From Cudoniella acicularis (lineage: Eukaryota; Ascomycota; Leotiomycetes; Helotiales; Helotiaceae), in contig JAAMPI010000390.1 of the NCBI GenBank assembly GCA_013054445.1, positions 1 through 39,746 on the forward strand: a stretch of 39,746 nt of DNA, given 5' to 3'. The notes below the pieces were generated by a model, which saw only the letters and a list, made by a program, of their open reading frames with translations, was not told the DNA's origin and searched no databases. Numbering within the stretch: the stretch's first letter is position 1; each line of letters opens with the position of its first letter. This document shows, one piece after another, positions 1-10,083 of the stretch. The position numbers and the translations under genes are program-made.

Positions 1-235
1 TTTAAACCTTAGTAGAATCTTCTAAGTTCTTCTTTGATTTATAAGCGTTGATTTCTAAGCTATAGAAGCTTCTAGTAACTACACTCGTAGTATATATAGT
101 CCGCTCATTCCTTTGTAGATAGATAAGTCTTTAAGTCAAAATCATATTATTATTCCACGTACTTGAATCTCTCTCGACCTAACAGTCGACTCTTCTTCCG
201 CCTACACACCTTTTACATCCAACAGATCAAGAAGC
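1..235. other. AT-rich flank without genes
   Basis: No coding signal is visible on either strand. The composition resembles the RIP-like island further right (TA-rich, few CA or TG pairs), so this is probably the left remnant of the same kind of repeat DNA that surrounds the HET relic. Confidence 0.5.
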
Positions 236-1560
236 TTAAACAAGAGTAATAGTCTTAGATCCTATTTCTCCTAGGTAGTTCTTCCAATCCCAAGAAACGC
301 CTCTCCAGAATTTAACGTAGCCCAATCTTTCGTAAGCTGTCGGGTGGGTCGGCGACGGCCCAAGTACTAAGCAGTGATGCCAGCAGCCTGGTACTCGTTC
401 CTCCCAGTGCCGCCCAACACGATGTACAAGGCTTAAGATCCACACAGGAACTCTTTCGACAAACTGATTGGCTTCGGTGGCAGATCGACGTAAAGAGCGT
501 ACAGGAGATTCCGCATGCATATCAAAAGTATGCTCTTCGAGCCTTACATCGGCGTCGAACTCCTTTTCTCCCTCACCAGGTTCCAAAACGAGAGAATATG
601 TGAACTCCGACTCGCCCTCCTTGCTGCTGACTGGTGCCGGGAGGACTGGTCCACGTATCGTAATAGAGGCATGCTCTACTTGCCCGAAGCAATTTACTCC
701 AGAGAGCTTGATGAGATTCTCCAAGAATATGCTATGGTTTATCCAGTCCGGCGCATAACTATCACTAGAGTAAAATATTTCCCTTCCACGGAAGCCCAAG
801 AAAACGATGGGCCCGATACGAGGAAGGAAGCACCCATGGAGGATCCGGGTTTTCCCCGATCTCCGTTCTGTGCCAGCATAGGTCTTGCATAAAGCTCGCC
901 ACCCATAAGTCGGCGAAGTATTCAGAACCAGTCACTTCGTGAATGCGGCTGGCCACCCCTGAAAGTGCGGGAAGCTTATCAGGAAGACATGTAAGTTGTT
1001 GCGTTGTATATTCCATAACTTGGTCCTGCCAGAAGATGTAGGCATCGATATTATCGTAAAGCTGGAATATCGAGGTTGGAAATCCTGACAATGGCTACGT
1101 GATGCCTTGTTGGCATTCACAAGTTTTTAAAGTCTTGCATGCCCATTGAATTTCATCTGCCGAATACGAGACCAATCTCGTAGAGAGTGAACTTTTCCTG
1201 GAGTGTCCAGGCACGCATTTCCCATGGGTCTCTTTCCCGTTTAGATTCATTACAATGAATACCTGTCATGGGAGCCTTCCTTGCCTTTACAATTGTTGAC
1301 GGAGGATTTTTGCCTTTCATCCAACAAGGACTTATGGCAAGACGGTGATGAGGACGCAGCGATGGTGAGGTATGTTTGTTCGTAGATGCTACTATCTTCG
1401 CTGATTCAACCTCCCAATCCGCTGCTGAATCTTGGATTATGCACAAGGCATCTATCCAGATATATCGTAAACCGAGACTTCTGGTCATAGAAATAGCGTC
1501 TCGAAAAGTTGCTGGTAAAGAAGTCAATTCTATATAAGACTTTCTAAGTTCAATAGAAAA
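236..1560 (-). pseudogene. Broken HET-domain (heterokaryon incompatibility) gene
   Basis: HET proteins trigger cell death when genetically unlike fungal strains fuse. Reading leftward on the minus strand, about 1560-1153 encodes a HET core: SLPATFRDAI, then YIWIDALCIIQD, then an Ala-Trp-Thr-Leu-Gln-Glu block. About 1091-765 in another frame encodes a C-terminal HET-type stretch (LPALSGVASRIHEVTGSEYF, FMQDLCWHR). About 799-236 continues with WINHSIFLE and ends in a WDWKNYLGEIG tail. The three pieces lie in different frames, and a further frame change is likely near 480-540, where an alternative frame reads LYVDLPPKP. The N-terminal half of the HET domain is missing: similarity fades into AT-rich DNA at about 1560. 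I infer a decayed gene eroded by the neighbouring repeat island. A working gene is very unlikely. Family assignment is firm; the exact ends are not. Confidence 0.8.
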
Positions 1561-2281
1561 GGTTATGGTTGTAAGAAATTACGTAGCGCCTTAACAATAA
1601 CTTAGGGCCATATAGCGGCCTGTCGAGTTTCGTTCGGTTTCTACGAGTTTGATAGTGCTAGGAGCTTGTCTAATATCAAGAACACGCTTCGGCGAAAGCG
1701 GAATTATTTGTTTATATAGCTCATGCTTATCTTCGCAGTAAGCCAAACAGTTCTATACAAATGCGATGGATTCGTCTGATGCTGGGTTTATATCAATATC
1801 TTTATAAATAGGAAGCTTAGTACTATTAAAGCTAGATCTCTTTCTTAGGCCTTACTCTTATTAAGTTGTCTTTTTAGGTCTAAGATCTTAACTTTAATAG
1901 TATTATATTTAATTTAATAGAGGTAAAGACGTTTAGTTCTTTTAACTTAGGCTTAAAGCTAGGCCTTAATCTCTCGCTCTTTTATTATAAAGCCCTGAGT
2001 TTAGGATTAGGAAGTTAAGTACCCTAAAGTATATTACTTTTAGATTAGGAATCTAGAATTATCTCGTTAGAGTTATTAAGAGGGTTCTAGCGAGGTACTA
2101 ATAAGGGTCCTTCTCTAGTACTGTTGTTTTAGGCGTTAGAGGAAAGAGTAGAGGTAATATTTATTATTATAAAGATATTTCTAAGTTCTTCGAGCTACCT
2201 CTCTTAGAGATAGAGAGATTAGCTTATAAGGAGGCGTTAGTAGATAAAGAAGTTATATATAAGAGGAAAAAATTTAGTTAT

Positions 2282-2459
2282 TGTTATAGAGTACTTAGGC
2301 TAACGTTAAGTAAACAAGTGCTCTATTACTTAGAATAATCGACGAAGGAGAGAAGGGGAAGGGAGAAGCTACTACGTATTTAACCTCTGCCCGAAACCTC
2401 GCTTAGGCCTAGCGCCGTCACGTGTAGAACAGGTCACGTAAACCAACTCCGTGATATCA
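2282..2459 (+). repeat. LTR-like direct repeat, copy 1 (lightly mutated)
   Basis: It begins TGTTATAGAG and ends GATATCA, so it has TG..CA termini like a retrotransposon LTR. It matches 3730-3909 in the same orientation over about 178 bp. Shared blocks include GGAGAAGCTA, CCCGAAACCTCG, AGGCCTA and AACTCCGT. A run of nine C follows directly at about 2459-2468. Copy 1 keeps many C and G bases that are T and A in copy 2. Confidence 0.6.
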
Positions 2460-3161
2460 CCCCCCCCCTCGAAGGAAAGCTCGCCTCCGAGCGCTAAATA
2501 TAAAANTAAAACAAACAGATAATAAAAAGAAATAAATAACAAGCTTCTCTTAATCGTCTAAGTCTCCCTAATTAACTGTCCTTCCTAGTAAGGCCTAAAC
2601 TAAAAGAGAAGTAGTGTCTAAAGACACGTGTCTACTATCCGATTCCGTAGTAAAGCTAGGGTAGAGGCTAGGGGCCGTAGAAGTCGGGAGAGAAGAAAGC
2701 TTGTTATCTATTAAAGAAGAATATCTTCTCTTCTATCGTTATATATATATTAAAGCTCGTACGTAAGACTTAAGAGCTTATTTACTATAGAATCGCGAGA
2801 GGGTAAAGAGTGATTTAAGGCCGAATATACGTAGTTTCGGAGGCTCGTATTCGTAGAATCGATTTAAGGAGTAACAGTTAGGCTCGTATATAAGACTCGG
2901 CACGTAATCGTAGTCGGATTATCGAGGGACTGTCTTAATCGTCGAAAGAGGGCCTCTACTTGTCGGTAAGGGCTTAGTAGAGGGCTCGAGGGCTTGTCGT
3001 GTTATATAGGGTAGTCGGACTATACGGGGGACTACTAGACAGTAGTAGATAGGTATATCGCGTAGAGAGTGTCGATTCTAGTCGTACGAAGAAAGCTCGT
3101 CCGCGAATCGTAGTCGTCGTTAGAAATGTCCTTAGCCTAAGGTATTAGTATCGTTCCTTAC

Positions 3162-3320
3162 GTCGTTTATATTAACTAGTATTAGCTAATTCTTAGAGCT
3201 AGAGAACAGTCGTCGTATATAGTAGTAAGGTACTAGCTCTATAAAGTTATAACGTCTTCTTAGCTTAATATCTATTAGTGTCGTTTATTATATTATTTAT
3301 ATTAACTAGTATTAACTAAC
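3162..3320 (+). repeat. Imperfect direct duplication inside the island
   Basis: GTCGTTTATATTAACTAGT followed by ATTAGCTAA at 3162-3190 recurs at about 3280-3320, where a short TA-rich insertion splits the unit before ATTAACTAGTATTAACTAA. This is probably internal structure of the decayed element. Confidence 0.5.
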
Positions 3321-3370
3321 TTCGTTCTTTATAGATAAAGTAGTCGTTATATTTTTAGGGGTTATATAGC

Positions 3371-3424
3371 GTTTATATTATTATATAAAAGAAGGGTTAA
3401 AAGGTGTTTATATTATTATATAAA
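3371..3424 (+). repeat. Exact 19-bp direct repeat
   Basis: GTTTATATTATTATATAAA occurs at 3371-3389 and again at 3406-3424, separated by 16 bp. Each copy contains a short TA-rich palindrome. Confidence 0.6.
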
Positions 3425-3729
3425 GAGTCGCTTTTATAAGAGCTATAAAAGTAATATTAACCGAGACTCGTTTTCCTAAACACTTTATAACTATTATAAA
3501 ACCTAAGAGCTAGATTATTCTAGCTTTAACTAGAAGGTCGATTATAATATTATTATAACAGATCTAGTACGAGTTACGTGTTCCGAGCTAGTCTGTTCTA
3601 GGACTAGTCTAGGAGCTACGCTCCCTTAAGACGACAGTCCTTCCTATATCTAGCTTCTTCTCTTCTTCGTCGATAATTCTAAGAAATAGAGAGTACTACT
3701 TGATTTATACTACTTGCGTACGCTATAAC

Positions 3730-3909
3730 AATTATAAAATACTTAAGAAAAGTTAAACTAAATAATATTCTATTCTTTAGAATAATCGATAAAGAAAAGA
3801 AAAAAGAAAAAGGAGAAGCTATTATATATTTAACCTTTACCCGAAACCTCGTTTAGGCCTAACGCCGTTACGTATAAAACAGGTTACGTAAACTAACTCC
3901 GTAATAATC
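3730..3909 (+). repeat. LTR-like direct repeat, copy 2 (heavily mutated)
   Basis: Second copy of the 2282-2459 repeat. Most differences are transitions in the RIP direction: for example CGACGAAGG becomes CGATAAAGA, and GTCACGTGTAG becomes GTTACGTATAA. The copies enclose about 1.27 kb, so the pair could be the two LTRs of a short or internally deleted element, or two separate insertions. Confidence 0.55.
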
Positions 3910-5098
3910 TTTAGGTTTAAGATAATAACGGTGTTATTATATCGTCGAGTTTAGATTAAGCGTAAGGATTACGCTATAACGGATAAGGAATAGTATTACG
4001 ACTTAAGATCAGGTAATAAGGTTACTTAGTTAGTTTATAGGTTTAATAGTTTAGCGTTATAAGACCTAAACCTTTAAACTATTAAACTAGGACTACTATT
4101 ACTTATATAGCTATATAGTTTTCTTATATTAGAGCTTTATATTTAACTTATACTTTTAATAATAAGATAATATTTTACGAAAACCTATTTAACGCTTCTA
4201 AGACTAAATAAACTCTTTTACGTAATATAAAAATCTTACGTAATAATAAAACGTTATATAAACGTTTATCGCTTTAACGCTATTTTATAATTCTCGATTT
4301 ATTTTTATAATTTTTTATTTTATACGAATATTTTTTTATTATAACTAAAAATATATAAAATAAAATAAGTTATTAAAAGAATATAAATTACTAGTCTATA
4401 AAATAACTTTTAATAAGAATTATATATTTTATTTATAAGCTTTCGATATCTATATACTATTAAGGTTTCTATTTATCTTTTTATATCTAAACTATAATAA
4501 TAGCTTATACCTCGGCTTATATAATCGATAATATTATAATATCTAAAAATATAATTATTATAGCTACTTTTTTTAAATCTTTTAAATAACGGCCTCTAAA
4601 CACGTAACCTAGAATCGTTTCTTTAATACGCTTTTTCGATTATAAGGCCTCGTATAATAAAATTAATAATAAAATAATAACGAAATATAAAATTAAAACT
4701 TAAATAAAAAACAGAATACGAAGCTTTTAACTAATAAGAAAATCCTTTTATTTATATAGATCCCTTTTACCCGCTAGTCGACGGTCGACCCTATCGGCTT
4801 CGCTTAAGTTATATGACTCATCACGTGACCCTCGTGACTTAAGACCCTGGTTCTCTATACTATTTCCTATTAGTTATAGCTAAGCCTTAAGCCTAGGCCT
4901 ATATATAATAACTTAATTCGTAATAAAAAAGACGTCTAATTAGTCTTTAATATTATTTCTTTTATTATTATTAAAGCTAGACCTTTATTATTATCTAGAA
5001 TATTTAGATTATTATCTTTTATAAATATTATTAACTTATTAGAGCTTAAACTCTAGCTATTCTATTATAGTCTTTAACTTATATAAGACTTTAAAAAG

Positions 5099-5127
5099 AT
5101 TAATTAATTAATTAATTAATTAATTAA
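5099..5127. repeat. TTAA/ATTA microsatellite
   Basis: About seven uninterrupted copies of a TTAA tetranucleotide near the right edge of the AT-rich island, about 55 bp before recognisable coding sequence resumes. Confidence 0.9.
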
Positions 5128-5182
5128 CTTAATAAATAAGATTTAATTTTTTAAATATTTAAAATATATTAATATTAAATAT

Positions 5183-7122
5183 TATTTTGAAGTGACAATC
5201 ATATCACGGAAAAGAGAGGAGTTTGTACACCCACGTTTGTCATATTATTGGGATAGTCTCTAATTTTTTCTCTAGAAGTTCAATCGGCATCGGATTTTCA
5301 AGCAAAAGTGTGCCTCTATCACGGTTACCTGGCTGGGAGCCCGAATCATGGGCGTATCACGGAGATGATGGACATTCGTTTGGCTGTCAAAGCACGGGCA
5401 AACACTACGGTCCACCATTCACAGCTGGTGATATTATAGGTTGTGGTGTAAATTTTAGAACAGGATCTGCCTTTTTTACAAAGAACGGAGATCATTTAGG
5501 TTCGTGTTTCACTCTTCACCCATTGAGGAAAGGGTTACCCGCAATCTCGAAATTACTAATGCCTTCCAAGGTACCGCCTTCCGTGAGATTAAGGGCAAGC
5601 TCTTTCCTTCTGTAGGAATGAAGAAATCGGGCGAACATATTAGAGTAAATTTCGGGCAAAGTCCATTCGTCTTTGACATAGATGGCATGATGTCGGCAAG
5701 TAACATTCCTTCATTAAATATTCATACTCCATACCACCAGTCATCTGCTCCAATGTCGTTACTTGAGCAATGGAATTGGATTCCGACAACTTGTCGAATG
5801 AGCACATATATCCTGGCACTCTCTCCTCCACAAGGCCCAGCATAAATAATGAGCTAGCTCTAAGAGAGGAACTTACCCGCAAGATGGTATGACTGGGGTA
5901 GTATGTTGTTTAAGAGACTGCTGTTACGAAAAGGAAATTTGTGGAGGCCATGCTCGAAGATGGTCCATTTCTTTTTGAATAGCTGCTAACTTGCGTGTCT
6001 TTTCAGGATGAGCGGAAGCGCATACGGGAAGAGATCGAGGCGACGAGGTTTGCATTCCCGGTAACTTTCACAAGTTCGAAGACTGACTTTCATAGCACGG
6101 CAAAACTGGCACCTCCCTTAAGCGAAACACAATTGATACAGGAACTAGTGAGCTCATTTTACGGAGTCATACCCTTGCACTGTCTCTAACAGGCTTAGGT
6201 TCTTCAGTTTTTGACTCATGATGGCTATATCGACACCGCTCGAGCTTTTGCCCAGGAAATACAATCGGAAAAGCAAGCGTTGACACTTGACCCAAATGCG
6301 GTAGTGAACAGCTTCGAAGTGAAAGAGGATGAGGATGCTGGACATCGACAACGTAAGAAGCGTAGTTCACAATAAGAGAGTAAATATTGACAAATGTTTA
6401 GGAATTCGCGCGGCTGTTCTCGATGGCGATATTGAGAAAGCTTTGAAGCACACGAATGCATTCTATCCTCACGTTCTGAAAGACAATGAACATGTATATT
6501 TTCGGCTAAGATGTCGAAGGTTCATCGAGATGATTCGACAAGGGGCGGAAATGCAAAATTCGAACTTTACAACAGTCCCTAAAAAGAGCAATGGTCATAG
6601 CGGAGATTGGTACGACGAAATCATCAATCACGATATGGACTTAGATGATCACCAAGCGCAAAATAATAATTGGGATCGGATGGACACGGAAGAGTCACCT
6701 GACAATCAAATGGAATATCAACGCTTACTGCAGGACACCCTAGCGTACGGACAAGACCTCCAGGCCGAGTTCAAAGATGACCCAAGAAGGGAGGTGAGCA
6801 AAGCCCTCGAGGATGCATTTGCCCTTATGGCATATCAAGACCCTCTCAACGCAAAAGAGGTGGCCCACCTTCTTGACCCAAATGGTCGAGTTGCCGTTGC
6901 GGAGGAATTAAACTCCGCTATTTTGCGTAAGTCTCTTCTTTCCGCCACAATAAAAGTTTTAACAACGCTAATTTTGTAGTATCCTTAGGGAAATCGAGCT
7001 CGGCCGCTCTGGAGCAGCTATACCAACAAACTAGTGTACTTCTCGAGGATTTGCGGGAAGGTGGTGGGTCTGGGGCTTTTGTCAATATTGACGATTTTGC
7101 ACGGCCGAAGGCAGGCCTTTAG
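5183..7122 (+). CDS. SPRY-LisH-CTLH protein (RanBPM/GID-type), 5'-truncated
   Basis: This is the family of Ran-binding protein 9/10, a scaffold of the CTLH/GID ubiquitin ligase. Inferred exons: before 5183-5220, 5276-5499, 5571-5699, 5768-5886, 6007-6147, 6199-6352, 6402-6926 and 6980-7122. All joins keep frame. The SPRY part includes YYFEVTIISRKREE, then IGIGFSSK, LPGWEPESWAYHGDDG, DIIGCGVNF and KGKLFPSVG. The LisH part is ETQLIQEL joined to VLQFLTHDGYIDTARAFAQE. The CTLH/CRA part has RIRAAVLDGDIEKALKHTN, DNEHVYFRLRCRRFIEMIR and EDAFALMAYQDPL, and the protein ends DDFARPKAGL. The start codon and N-terminal SPRY sequence are absent: upstream is RIP-like AT-rich DNA. The 5768-5886 exon and the intron before it (5700-5767, acceptor TTGAG) are the least certain. 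The downstream exons look undamaged, so the truncation may be recent or partly a local assembly problem. Confidence 0.85.
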
Positions 7123-7902
7123 AGACTATAGCGGGCGAATTCGGAGCTATTTCGTTTAATTGACTCTCTTCTCAGGCGTTCTCATGCTCAGCATACATTG
7201 CATCACGGATAGGTGTACCGGGCCGCTCTACTTATTGTGTTTCTCGGTGAATAATTTGTCACTGAACTGGAGTGATCGGATGGGTGGAAAGGGTCTGGCA
7301 TGTGAGAATTTTCGATGATTACTCTAGATTAGGAGCCGCTGAGGCAGATAGCCACTGTTCATATGAATAAAGCATTTTCAAACATGACAGGCATCGGATC
7401 CATCGCTTGGGTATATTACTTGCATTGCGGTAATGCAGGCCATTCCAGGAATTTCGGATGCTGTTATCGGAGCAAGGGCAGAATAGAGTACCGTACAATA
7501 TCAGGGGTTCAGGAACACACGAGGCTTCAAATTTAATACGACTTGCCTGATGTCAACGATCCGGAGCAGGCAATTCACCAGATGAAATTTAAGATCAACG
7601 TGTGGTCGAGAGGTATCTGTATGACATTATGATCTAGTCTCTAGTTTCCTTTCTGCTGACCATGTTTATCTCCCTTTACCATTGAAAATATGAAATGACT
7701 ATGTTGGCACAAAACGAAGTGGCGCTTGATAGAGTTATCCCATACGCCCATTCTCCACTGTACGCCGGAAAAATGCCGATATAGCAGCGCCCAGTGATAT
7801 CCAACCTTCCAATCCAGATAAATCCCAGTAGAAAAGTGTCCGTTCTAATCCAGTTATCGTACTCGAACACACCTCCGTCCCTTGTCAACCAGCTTGTGCA
7901 GA
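7123..7902. other. Intergenic, between convergent genes
   Basis: This is the shared 3' region of the SPRY/CTLH gene (+) and the small minus-strand gene. It contains only short unsupported reading frames. I see no repeat, RNA gene or conserved motif. Confidence 0.6.
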
Positions 7903-8193
7903 TCAAATTCCCACTGCCTCCATGTCTCGCATCAGAACCGCCATTTGTGCCCGCTTCGCAGCTTCGGCTACTAGGTTGAAATCTCGTAAGAATGGAGAGG
8001 TTCCATCTGCGGGTTTTGATTGTGGTGGTTGTGTTTGAGAGTTTTGGTGTTGGTGTTGATGGGCTGGGGCTTGGGTCTGTGCCGCCGAGGTGGGAGCGCT
8101 TGATTGTGATGAGGAAGAATGCGAGGCAGAGAAGTAGGAAGATTGTGCTTGTGAGGGCCCATTCAATGATGGGGAAGATAGTGGTGCTTCCAT
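7903..8193 (-). CDS. Small conserved-looking protein, Ser/Gln/His-rich with helical C-terminus
   Basis: Single exon, 96 residues, starting MEAPLSSPSLNG. Residues about 8-65 are low-complexity (Ser, Gln, His, Pro, Ala). The last 29 or so residues, starting FLRDFNLVAEAAKRAQMA and ending MRDMEAVGI, look like a compact amphipathic helix and are the part most likely to be conserved. No signal peptide, membrane segment or known catalytic motif is visible, and I do not recognise a named family. The upstream region is long and rich in C/T on the coding strand, as in many fungal leaders. The abrupt change from disordered to ordered sequence at the C-terminus argues that the frame is real. Confidence 0.6.
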   Translation of the reverse strand: MEAPLSSPSLNGPSQAQSSYFSASHSSSSQSSAPTSAAQTQAPAHQHQHQNSQTQPPQSKPADGTSPFLRDFNLVAEAAKRAQMAVLMRDMEAVGI

Positions 8194-8594
8194 TCTGACT
8201 GTGAAATTTGTATCGATTTGCCTAGGCGGAGGTGGAAGTGGAAGGCTGAATCTTGTTCGCGGCGAAGCTTGAGATTTGGAGTTCGAAGATGTGACGAAAG
8301 AGAAGGGGATTTTCCACAGAAATCTCGAGGTCGGGAAGAAGCGGCGGCTCCGGTTTTTATTTATTGGTGACTGATGCAGGAGAATCGTACGTTCTGGTGG
8401 TTGGTAGGGAAGGAAGATGCTGTCGTAGGTTCTCCACCTGCAACTTTACTTCGGCCTCTTTGCACCTCGGATTCCCTCGCATAGGCTAAATCACGGGTTG
8501 ATGGGGGCCCCAAGTTTGACGAGGAGTGTCCGAGACTGGAGAGGCGTGCCGCGGGAAGGCGAGTGCTGAGCGCTCGCTGGGCCGCAGATTTCTC

Positions 8595-8604
8595 TACCTA
8601 GGTA
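8595..8604. repeat. TACCTAGGTA palindrome, copy 1
   Basis: Perfect 10-bp palindrome, followed directly by GGTAG so that GGTAG repeats. It lies in the GC-rich intergenic stretch. The same decamer recurs at 8985-8994 and 16866-16875. Confidence 0.6.
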
Positions 8605-8982
8605 GGTAGCTGTTGTACAACTCGGCGTAGTATCAGAGCAGATTTGAGGAGAGAAGAGGCGAGCGCAGATGCGCGATGCGATGCATGCACATGCGAGGGC
8701 GAGGGAGGGATGAAATGCAGGCAGAAGTGGAAGTGGCCGCAAGCAGCAGGTCGTCGCTGAGATGAAAGACGGGCGCTGGTGGGCGCATAAATGAATGCCG
8801 TCGCTGTGGCTGTCACTGTCGCCGTACTCGAAATCGAAGCGCCAGATCTGCCCCCGAGAGCACCGAGATTTGCCGATTTCAGTGAGCGACTTCGCAGGCG
8901 GGTAGCGACTGTGGAGGGGCGGGAGGGGCGACAGGGGCTAACTTACCCCACGCTGGGGGAGGACGAGGCCCGAGGACTATTC

Positions 8983-8996
8983 CGTACCTAGGTACG
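8983..8996. repeat. TACCTAGGTA palindrome, copy 2, extended to 14 bp
   Basis: CGTACCTAGGTACG is a perfect 14-bp palindrome containing the decamer. It is followed by AAGTACGG, which extends the local symmetry (CCGTAC..GTACGG with a short offset). Confidence 0.6.
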
Positions 8997-10083
8997 AAGT
9001 ACGGCTCAGTAATGTAAGACAGGCCGCCGTCGTCTCACCTCACTCGCTATCGCTGCTCCAGAAGCACGCCGTCGGATGCACAAACAGAGATCTGCAATGC
9101 GGTGACGCTGTCTCCGGATTCCCTCCACACGCTTACACTGGCTTACAGCGGTTGATGAGCGCTAATCTTGAAGAAGGTTTGGCTGAAGGCTGGAGCTGTT
9201 TCGTCAAGTCAAGGCTGGCACGAGCTCGGGTATGGGAGCAAATCTGTTTATATTTTCATAACGAGATCCTGAATGGAAATGGTTCCACTGACATATTTGC
9301 TTTTTGCATTTGGCCGACAAAGAAATGAAAGTCGTTAAAATACGTAACATCAACCATGCAATATTCTACTAGAGCTTTTAGGGTAAGTAAGTATGGGCAN
9401 GNNGNGNGGNNGGGGACTCGAGGGGAGAGACTCGCATCGCAACAGCTTAGTGAGTACCGCAATAACGTGAAGCCGTTCGGCATCTGATTATTTGTAATAT
9501 ACATTGTTTACACTGCTCTACATGTCATCCATCCATTCTTCTCGCCCTTGCTTTGTACATCTGTGAGACCCCTTTTAGTTGAATGTTTTGGACGACTAGC
9601 TATAAGTTATTCGCAGAGAGAAGATAACAGGCGGTTTCAGCTCATATCATCTCAAGCCATATCTCTTTCCTAACACCTTTCATAGCACTCGAGACTTCAT
9701 TCAAATAACCGTGCAGATAACCTGTGCACTGGCACTAGTCCCTGTAATAAGTGCAATAAGAAGGGAATCCTACTTCATTTAATGCAAGCTCGAGGCGCTT
9801 CTGGAACTCCCATCTCCTTGTTACTCTCTTTCACCCTCAATATAATATTTCTCTATCAACCAAAGTGATCTCAATCTCACTTTCTCGAGACAATATAAAA
9901 ACCGAGCTCGGTACTCGGCAGAATTCAAGGGGAAGGATCTCCCGCACAGGCGCTGCACTGCCTAAATCAAGAAAATCTAGCGCCAATGCATAGCATTCGC
10001 GTCTCCTCCGCGGCTGCATTCAAGGTTTCGCGACGGAGCCTTTGGAGAATTTATTTGTCTAAATTGACCTCGACTTCTTCCCC

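Larger units (their letters stand above)
1561..5182. repeat. AT-rich RIP-like repeat island
   Basis: About 3.6 kb of very TA-rich sequence with stops in every frame. CA/TG dinucleotides are strikingly scarce while CG persists, which is the pattern left by C-to-T change at CpA sites. Repeat-induced point mutation in ascomycetes does this to duplicated DNA, usually transposons. The island holds a pair of LTR-like direct repeats, shorter internal duplications and a TTAA microsatellite, each listed separately. I recognise no transposase or reverse transcriptase, but RIP would have destroyed such reading frames. One ambiguous base lies at 2505. The edges at about 1560 and 5182 fall inside damaged genes. 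Confidence 0.8.
8194..10083. other. Divergent intergenic region, partly GC-rich, with ambiguous bases
   Basis: About 1.9 kb between the small minus-strand gene and the SAM35-like gene. The stretch 8480-8990 is GC-rich and holds two TACCTAGGTA decamers. A block of N calls within a G-rich run lies at 9400-9411. Open frames here (for example 8491-8816 minus) have biased, coding-unlike composition, so I treat the region as leader and promoter sequence. Confidence 0.55.

Noticed and set aside
468..892. Plus-strand open frames over the HET relic
   Set aside because: They are shadows of the minus-strand HET coding sequence and have no protein-like motifs of their own.
7676..7906. Minus-strand frame of 76 codons
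   Set aside because: It lies just downstream of the small minus-strand gene with no recognisable features; probably 3' UTR.
8491..8991. GC-rich frames on both strands
   Set aside because: Open because of base composition; no conserved pattern and no splice logic.
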